Positions 60,595 to 64,000 of a stretch of DNA of 64,000 nt are shown here, one piece after another; the stretch's first letter is position 1; the number at the start of each line of letters is the position of its first letter. The stretch is from Martinezella tropici (GTDB lineage Bacteria; Pseudomonadota; Alphaproteobacteria; Rhizobiales; Rhizobiaceae), in the NCBI GenBank assembly GCA_000799755.1, contig JUHI01000014.1, forward strand, positions 62,001 through 126,000, given 5' to 3'. Position numbers and translations under genes: made by a program. The notes beneath the pieces are model-generated. The model made no database searches. It was not told the origin of the DNA and was given only the letters and a program-made list of their open reading frames with translations.

Positions 60595-61332
60595 ATGCGG
60601 AAACTGATTGCAGGCAACTGGAAAATGAACGGTCTCGCTTCCTCCCTGGCTGAGATCGAGGTGCTGAAGGGATTAACGGGCAAGGTGACGTGCGACATCG
60701 TCGTCTGCCCACCCTTCACGCTGGTGGAAAAGGCGGCCGAATGTGCTGCAGGTTCGGCGATTACCGTCGGCGCGCAGGATTGCCACGCGCAGACCATGGG
60801 TGCCTATACCGGGGACGTCTCTGCCGAGATGCTCGCCGAAATCGGCGCCCGCTTTGTCATCCTGGGACATTCCGAACGCCGCGCCGCCTACGGGGAAATG
60901 GATGGCGTAGTCGCGGGTAAGGCTGCCGCAGTCCACAAAGCAAGACTGGCGAGCATAATTTGCGTCGGAGAAACGCTAACAGAACGAAACGAGGGGAGGG
61001 CGGCTGAGGTGGTCTGTGCGCAGCTTGAAGGATCGATTCCCGACACCGCAACCAGTTCGAACACGATGATCGCCTATGAACCCGTATGGGCGATCGGTAC
61101 TGGGCAGGTTCCGAGCCTTGCACAGATCGAGGAAATACACTCATCCATTCGGCAGATGCTCAAGGAGCGGCTGGGAGATGACGGAGGCCGGGTCAGGATC
61201 CTCTACGGCGGCTCGGTCAAGGCCCAGAACGCAAAGGCGATCTTTAGCGTTTCCAACGTCGATGGCGCTCTCGTCGGAGGGGCGTCGCTGAAGGCATCGG
61301 AGTTCGCCGGGATCATCCTGGCAGCCGACTGA
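60595..61332 (+). CDS. tpiA: Triose-phosphate isomerase
   Basis: 245 residues. Substrate Lys10 (AGNWKMN), catalytic His92 (LGHSERR) and Glu162 (YEPVWAIGTG), phosphate loop LYGGSVKAQN. All key residues are intact. Starts 4 bp after the SDR. Location inside a sugar operon suggests a dedicated paralogue, as in rhizobial erythritol operons. Interconverts dihydroxyacetone phosphate and glyceraldehyde 3-phosphate, which would feed the acceptor of the split transketolase. Confidence 0.93.
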   Translation: MRKLIAGNWKMNGLASSLAEIEVLKGLTGKVTCDIVVCPPFTLVEKAAECAAGSAITVGAQDCHAQTMGAYTGDVSAEMLAEIGARFVILGHSERRAAYGEMDGVVAGKAAAVHKARLASIICVGETLTERNEGRAAEVVCAQLEGSIPDTATSSNTMIAYEPVWAIGTGQVPSLAQIEEIHSSIRQMLKERLGDDGGRVRILYGGSVKAQNAKAIFSVSNVDGALVGGASLKASEFAGIILAAD

Positions 61333-61407
61333 AGTCGCAAATTACAGGTGGCGCGATCGACCATTTCATGGCGCCGTCATTAGCCAATACCGCAAAAGGA
61401 ATGGGAA

Positions 61408-62190
61408 ATGCTTCGCTTCGAAAACAAGACTGTCGTCATCACCGGCGCGAGCCGCGGTATCGGCGCGGCGATCGCCAAGCGGTTCGCGCGCGAGGGTGCC
61501 AATCTCGTGGTCTCGGCCAATGAGGATTCCATCCATGCGGTTGCCGATGGGATCAAGGCCGGCGGCGGAAAGGCGATTTCCTTCGTTGGCGATGTAACCG
61601 ACAAGGTCAGCGTGAAGGGTCTTTACGAGGCTGCCGAAGCGGCTTTCGGCGTCGTCGACGTGTCGATCCAGAATGCCGGCGTCATCACCATTGCCCGTGT
61701 CGAGGATATGACAGAGAGCGAATGGGACAAGGTCATGGCCGTCAATACCAAGGGCGTCTTCCTTTGCGCCCAGGAGGCGATCGCCCGCATGCGCAAGCAT
61801 GGTCGAGGCGGCCGGATCATCAATACCGCCTCCGGCCAGGCGCGCGACGGCTTCATCTACACGCCGCACTATGCTGCATCGAAGATGGGCGTCGTCGGCA
61901 TTACCCAGAGCTTGGCAAAGGAAGTCGCGACCGAGGGCATTACCGTGAACGCCTTCTGCCCCGGCATCATCGAAACCGATATGTGGGCGTATAATGATCA
62001 AGCCTGGGGCAAGCTCTTGGGCAATTACGGTCCCGGCGAGCTCATGAAGGAATGGGTCGAGGGCATTCCGATGAAACGGGCCGGATCGGGCGAAGACGTT
62101 GCAGGTCTCGTCACTTTCCTTGCCAGCGACGATGCGGCCTATATTACCGGCCAGACGATCAATGTCGACGGTGGCCTGATCATGTCTTAG
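61408..62190 (+). CDS. SDR family oxidoreductase (acetoin/butanediol or polyol type)
   Basis: 260 residues, 75 bp after tpiA. TGASRGIG at 12-19; Ser142 (NTASGQA), Tyr155 and Lys159 (HYAASKMG). The NNAG motif reads QNAG. The C-terminal WGKLLGNYGPGELMKEWVEGIPMKRAGSGEDVAGLVTFLAS resembles the meso-butanediol/sorbitol dehydrogenase group. Second polyol-type dehydrogenase of the operon; could act on a different position or epimer. Followed by a strong terminator hairpin. Confidence 0.83.
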   Translation: MLRFENKTVVITGASRGIGAAIAKRFAREGANLVVSANEDSIHAVADGIKAGGGKAISFVGDVTDKVSVKGLYEAAEAAFGVVDVSIQNAGVITIARVEDMTESEWDKVMAVNTKGVFLCAQEAIARMRKHGRGGRIINTASGQARDGFIYTPHYAASKMGVVGITQSLAKEVATEGITVNAFCPGIIETDMWAYNDQAWGKLLGNYGPGELMKEWVEGIPMKRAGSGEDVAGLVTFLASDDAAYITGQTINVDGGLIMS

Positions 62191-62244
62191 TTCGACAATC
62201 AGGAACGGTGCGTTCAACGGGCGGACCGGATTTTCGACAATTCG

Positions 62245-62281
62245 GAGATCGATGCCTCTTGCGGAACGAGGCATCGATCTC
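62245..62281 (+). terminator. Terminator ending the sugar operon
   Basis: A perfect 14-bp stem (GAGATCGATGCCTC / GAGGCATCGATCTC) with a 9-base loop is followed by TTATCTT. It lies 55 bp after the last SDR and 15 bp before the FMN riboswitch, cleanly separating the two transcripts. Confidence 0.75.
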
Positions 62282-62296
62282 TTATCTTCCAATTGT

Positions 62297-62435
62297 TCTC
62301 AGGGCGGGGTGCAATTCCCCACCGGCGGTATGGGGATTTTCCTCGAGCCCGCGAGCGCCTTCCGGTTGCCGGAAGGGTCAGCAGATCCGGTGAGATGCCG
62401 GAGCCGACGGTCATAGTCCGGATGGAAGAGAGCAA
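62297..62435 (+). promoter_or_regulatory. FMN riboswitch (RFN element)
   Basis: The conserved RFN segments appear in order: AGGGCGGGGTGCAATTCCCC then ACCGGCGGTA; GAGCCCGCGAGCGCC; GGTCAGCAGATCCGGTGAGA; GCCGGAGCCGACGGTCATAG; and the closing GATGGAAGAGAGCA. It lies about 115 bases upstream of ribB. FMN binding would turn down ribB expression. Confidence 0.93.
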
Positions 62436-62549
62436 CGCAGGAGACGCTGCTTCATTGTGGCGTTCACATGCTTGTTCGCCCAAGGGAAAATGGTGGCTTT
62501 AACCGGCCATGCACGCCGTTCCAAGCGGCAACCCTTGAAAGGCAGGAAA

Positions 62550-63176
62550 ATGGCAATTTCGAAAATTGAAGATGCGATCGCCGCGATTGCGCGGGGCGAG
62601 ATCATTGTGGTTGTCGATGATCGAGACCGCGAAAATGAAGGTGATCTGGTGATTGCTGCCGAAGCGGTCACGCCGCAGGCAATCGCCTTCATGATGAACC
62701 ATGCCCGTGGTCTCATCTGCGTTCCGATGGAGGGCGAAAGGCTCGACGAGCTCGATATTCCGCTGATGGTGCCGCGCAACACCGAAGTCCTGAAGACCGC
62801 GTTTACCGTATCGGTCGACTATATCCCGGAAACCACGACCGGAATATCCGCCGCTGACAGAGCTGCCACGGTTCGGGCTCTCGTCCGGTGCGGATCGCGT
62901 CCGGAGGAGTTTGCCCGGCCGGGCCATATCTTCCCGCTTCGCGCGCACCCAAACGGCGTCCTGTCGCGTCCAGGTCACACGGAAGCAGCCGTGGATCTTG
63001 CCAGGCTCGCTGGCCTTTCGCCGGCCGGCGTCATCTGCGAGGTGGCGAATGACGACGGCACGATGGCCCGTCTTCCCGAGCTTGAGGTTTTCGCCGAACG
63101 GCATGGTCTCCATCTTGTCACGATCGAAGATCTGATTGCCTACAGGTCTGCGGTTGCTCCCTTCAAGGCTGCCTGA
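62550..63176 (+). CDS. ribB: 3,4-dihydroxy-2-butanone-4-phosphate synthase
   Basis: 208 residues from the ATG at 62550, which fits the family N-terminus (AISKIEDAIAAIARGEIIVVVDDRDRENEGDLV). The acidic metal-binding loop DDRDRENEGD is complete, as are FMMNHARGLICVPM, TGISAADRAATVRAL and RPGHTEAAVDLARLAGL. Converts ribulose 5-phosphate to the four-carbon riboflavin precursor. The length is that of stand-alone RibB, with no GTP cyclohydrolase II domain. Controlled by the FMN riboswitch upstream. Confidence 0.93.
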   Translation: MAISKIEDAIAAIARGEIIVVVDDRDRENEGDLVIAAEAVTPQAIAFMMNHARGLICVPMEGERLDELDIPLMVPRNTEVLKTAFTVSVDYIPETTTGISAADRAATVRALVRCGSRPEEFARPGHIFPLRAHPNGVLSRPGHTEAAVDLARLAGLSPAGVICEVANDDGTMARLPELEVFAERHGLHLVTIEDLIAYRSAVAPFKAA

Positions 63177-63219
63177 TCGTTTTCAGATACCGGCCCGCGG
63201 ATGTGAATGCTGAAGGCAG

Positions 63220-63254
63220 GGCTCTCCTACTCTTCTTGAGAACTCAGGAGAGCC
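63220..63254 (+). terminator. Terminator candidate after ribB
   Basis: Stem GGCTCTCCT / AGGAGAGCC (9 bp) with a 17-base loop, followed by TTCTTC. It lies 44 bp after the ribB stop and overlaps the stop of the weak minus-strand gene at 63227. Confidence 0.5.
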
Positions 63255-63526
63255 TTCTTCAGCCGATGAATATCATCGGCGCCGATCCCGCGGGCGCCGA
63301 CCATCGTCACAGCGGCATCGGCCCATGAATAGGCGTCGTCATTTAGGTCCTCTTCTGTCGCATGAGGGATCTCGTTGGCGGCTGGCTCGTCTTGTTCCCC
63401 TTCGAACGCATTGCCATAAACGCCGATCTGGAGGTTGGTGCCGCTGTGCATGACTTCGGGTTTGCTGAAGTTGAACAGGAGTGCGCTCGCACCCGACGGG
63501 GCCGCCCATTGTGCCGCATCCTCCAA
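63227..63526 (-). CDS. Hypothetical protein, about 100 residues, possibly a frameshifted fragment
   Basis: TTG at 63526 opens LEDAAQWAAPSGASALLFNFSKPEVMHSGTNLQIGVYGNAFEG; the second half is acidic (EQDEPAANEIPHATEEDLNDDAYSWADAA) and ends with a helical DDIHRLKKALLSSQEE. No family recognised. The frame is open upstream to 63556, and an overlapping frame from 63600 starts MKLRLVVDDAAQRDDASPELPPAK, so one gene broken by a frameshift near 63530-63556 is possible. Small antisense-free region between ribB and an SDR; low certainty. Confidence 0.4.
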   Translation of the reverse strand: MEDAAQWAAPSGASALLFNFSKPEVMHSGTNLQIGVYGNAFEGEQDEPAANEIPHATEEDLNDDAYSWADAAVTMVGARGIGADDIHRLKKALLSSQEE

Positions 63527-63658
63527 CGTTTGGCCGGGGGAAGTTCGGGCGAGGCGTCATCCCTTTGCGCAGCGTCATCCACCACCAAGCGAAGCTTCAA
63601 CTGCCGCCGTTTATAAACGATGCTTCATCGACATGATCAATTGATTTGTTTTGGGCTG

Positions 63659-64000
63659 TTATCGCAAGGTGTAGCCTCCATCGCAGTAAAGGGTGCTGCC
63701 GGTCATGTTGCCGTTGTCCAGAAGGAACAGCGCGGCCTGTGCCTGCTCCTCGACGGTTCCCGGACGCTTCAAAGCGCATAGCGTCTTCCAATGGTCGTAG
63801 GCGCTGTTACGGATGTCGTCGGGGCGGTTCCGCCAGAGATCGCTGTCTGTGGTTCCAGGCGAGAGGCAGTTCACTCTTATTGGTGCAAGTTCCAGCGCAA
63901 GTCCACGAGCCAGCCCTTCAAGGGCCGAATTGCATGCAGCATAGGCCGGAGCACCGATTGGCCGGACGGAGGCTGCTCCCGACATCAAGACGACCGATGC
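63659..64000 (-). CDS. SDR oxidoreductase, C-terminal part (runs off right edge)
   Basis: 114 codons are visible and the frame stays open to the edge. The stretch PAYAACNSALEGLARGLALELAPIRVNCLSPGTTDSDLW corresponds to the catalytic-helix region of SDRs, with Tyr in PAYAACN and Asn where the catalytic Lys is expected (YAACNSA rather than YxxxK). The end GNMTGSTLYCDGGYTLR is the normal SDR C-terminus. The altered Lys position suggests a divergent or inactive member. The N-terminal NAD-binding half is outside the window. Confidence 0.75.
   Translation of the reverse strand, partial: ASVVLMSGAASVRPIGAPAYAACNSALEGLARGLALELAPIRVNCLSPGTTDSDLWRNRPDDIRNSAYDHWKTLCALKRPGTVEEQAQAALFLLDNGNMTGSTLYCDGGYTLR

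Noticed and set aside
1..64000. CRISPR arrays, prophage or conjugation genes
   Set aside because: No regularly spaced repeats, phage structural genes, integrase or transfer genes were recognised anywhere in the window.

Overview
The window looks like a replicon of a rhizobial alphaproteobacterium (Rhizobium or a close relative). It is GC-rich, dense in ABC-importer and dehydrogenase operons, carries a rhizobial-type cspA/rpsU block, and has an iron-responsive TGA-N9-TCA box ahead of an ECF sigma gene. No rRNA, intact tRNA, replication origin or CRISPR array was seen. The DNA reads as a series of self-contained catabolic or uptake modules separated by short regulatory loci and by relics of mobile DNA. 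Assignment to a species, or to chromosome versus plasmid, is not possible from this sequence alone.

Layout. 1-2560: a LysR start running off the left edge, a HAD dehalogenase, and a B3/B4-domain protein divergent from an XRE-cupin regulator. 2779-12552: a leftward operon with two vanillin-dehydrogenase-like ALDHs, a coniferyl-alcohol-dehydrogenase-like SDR and a complete branched-chain-type ABC importer, headed by a divergent AraC gene; this looks like uptake and side-chain oxidation of a lignin-type aromatic. 12818-18342: hydrolase, 49-residue protein and ECF sigma, then an ISKra4-type transposase relic beside a short HTH gene, then an ABC exporter. 18801-26520: two aldo/keto reductases, TetR/MFS, AraC, and TetR/Lnt-like pairs. 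26751-27877: rpsU and cspA with two small unknowns. 28167-36775: a PL5 lyase-family protein, then a FecI-FecR-TonB receptor-binding protein-FhuB-type permease iron module without its ATPase. 36776-38800: a frameshifted GNAT gene and a decayed transposase.

38801-50664 is one of the two most interesting regions. AccB, AccC, a BCCP-like protein lacking the biotinyl lysine, PxpB, PxpC and PxpA are tightly coupled and are followed by an aminotransferase, a Nac-like LysR, an SDR, a polar amino acid ABC importer and an RraA/HMG-aldolase-family enzyme. PxpB/PxpC are homologous to the carboxyltransferase half of urea carboxylase, so with AccB/AccC they could form a split urea-carboxylase-like enzyme acting on a lactam or amide.

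51749-62190 is the other. A SorC regulator, FGGY kinase, split transketolase, sugar ABC importer, two polyol-type SDRs and a second-copy-type triose-phosphate isomerase share three copies of a 14-bp palindrome (TGAAT-N4-ATTCA), placed at the regulator gene and at both divergent promoters. The enzyme set fits an apulose-phosphate-like route starting from a sugar alcohol. The right end has a strong hairpin terminator, an FMN riboswitch with ribB, a doubtful small gene and a truncated SDR.
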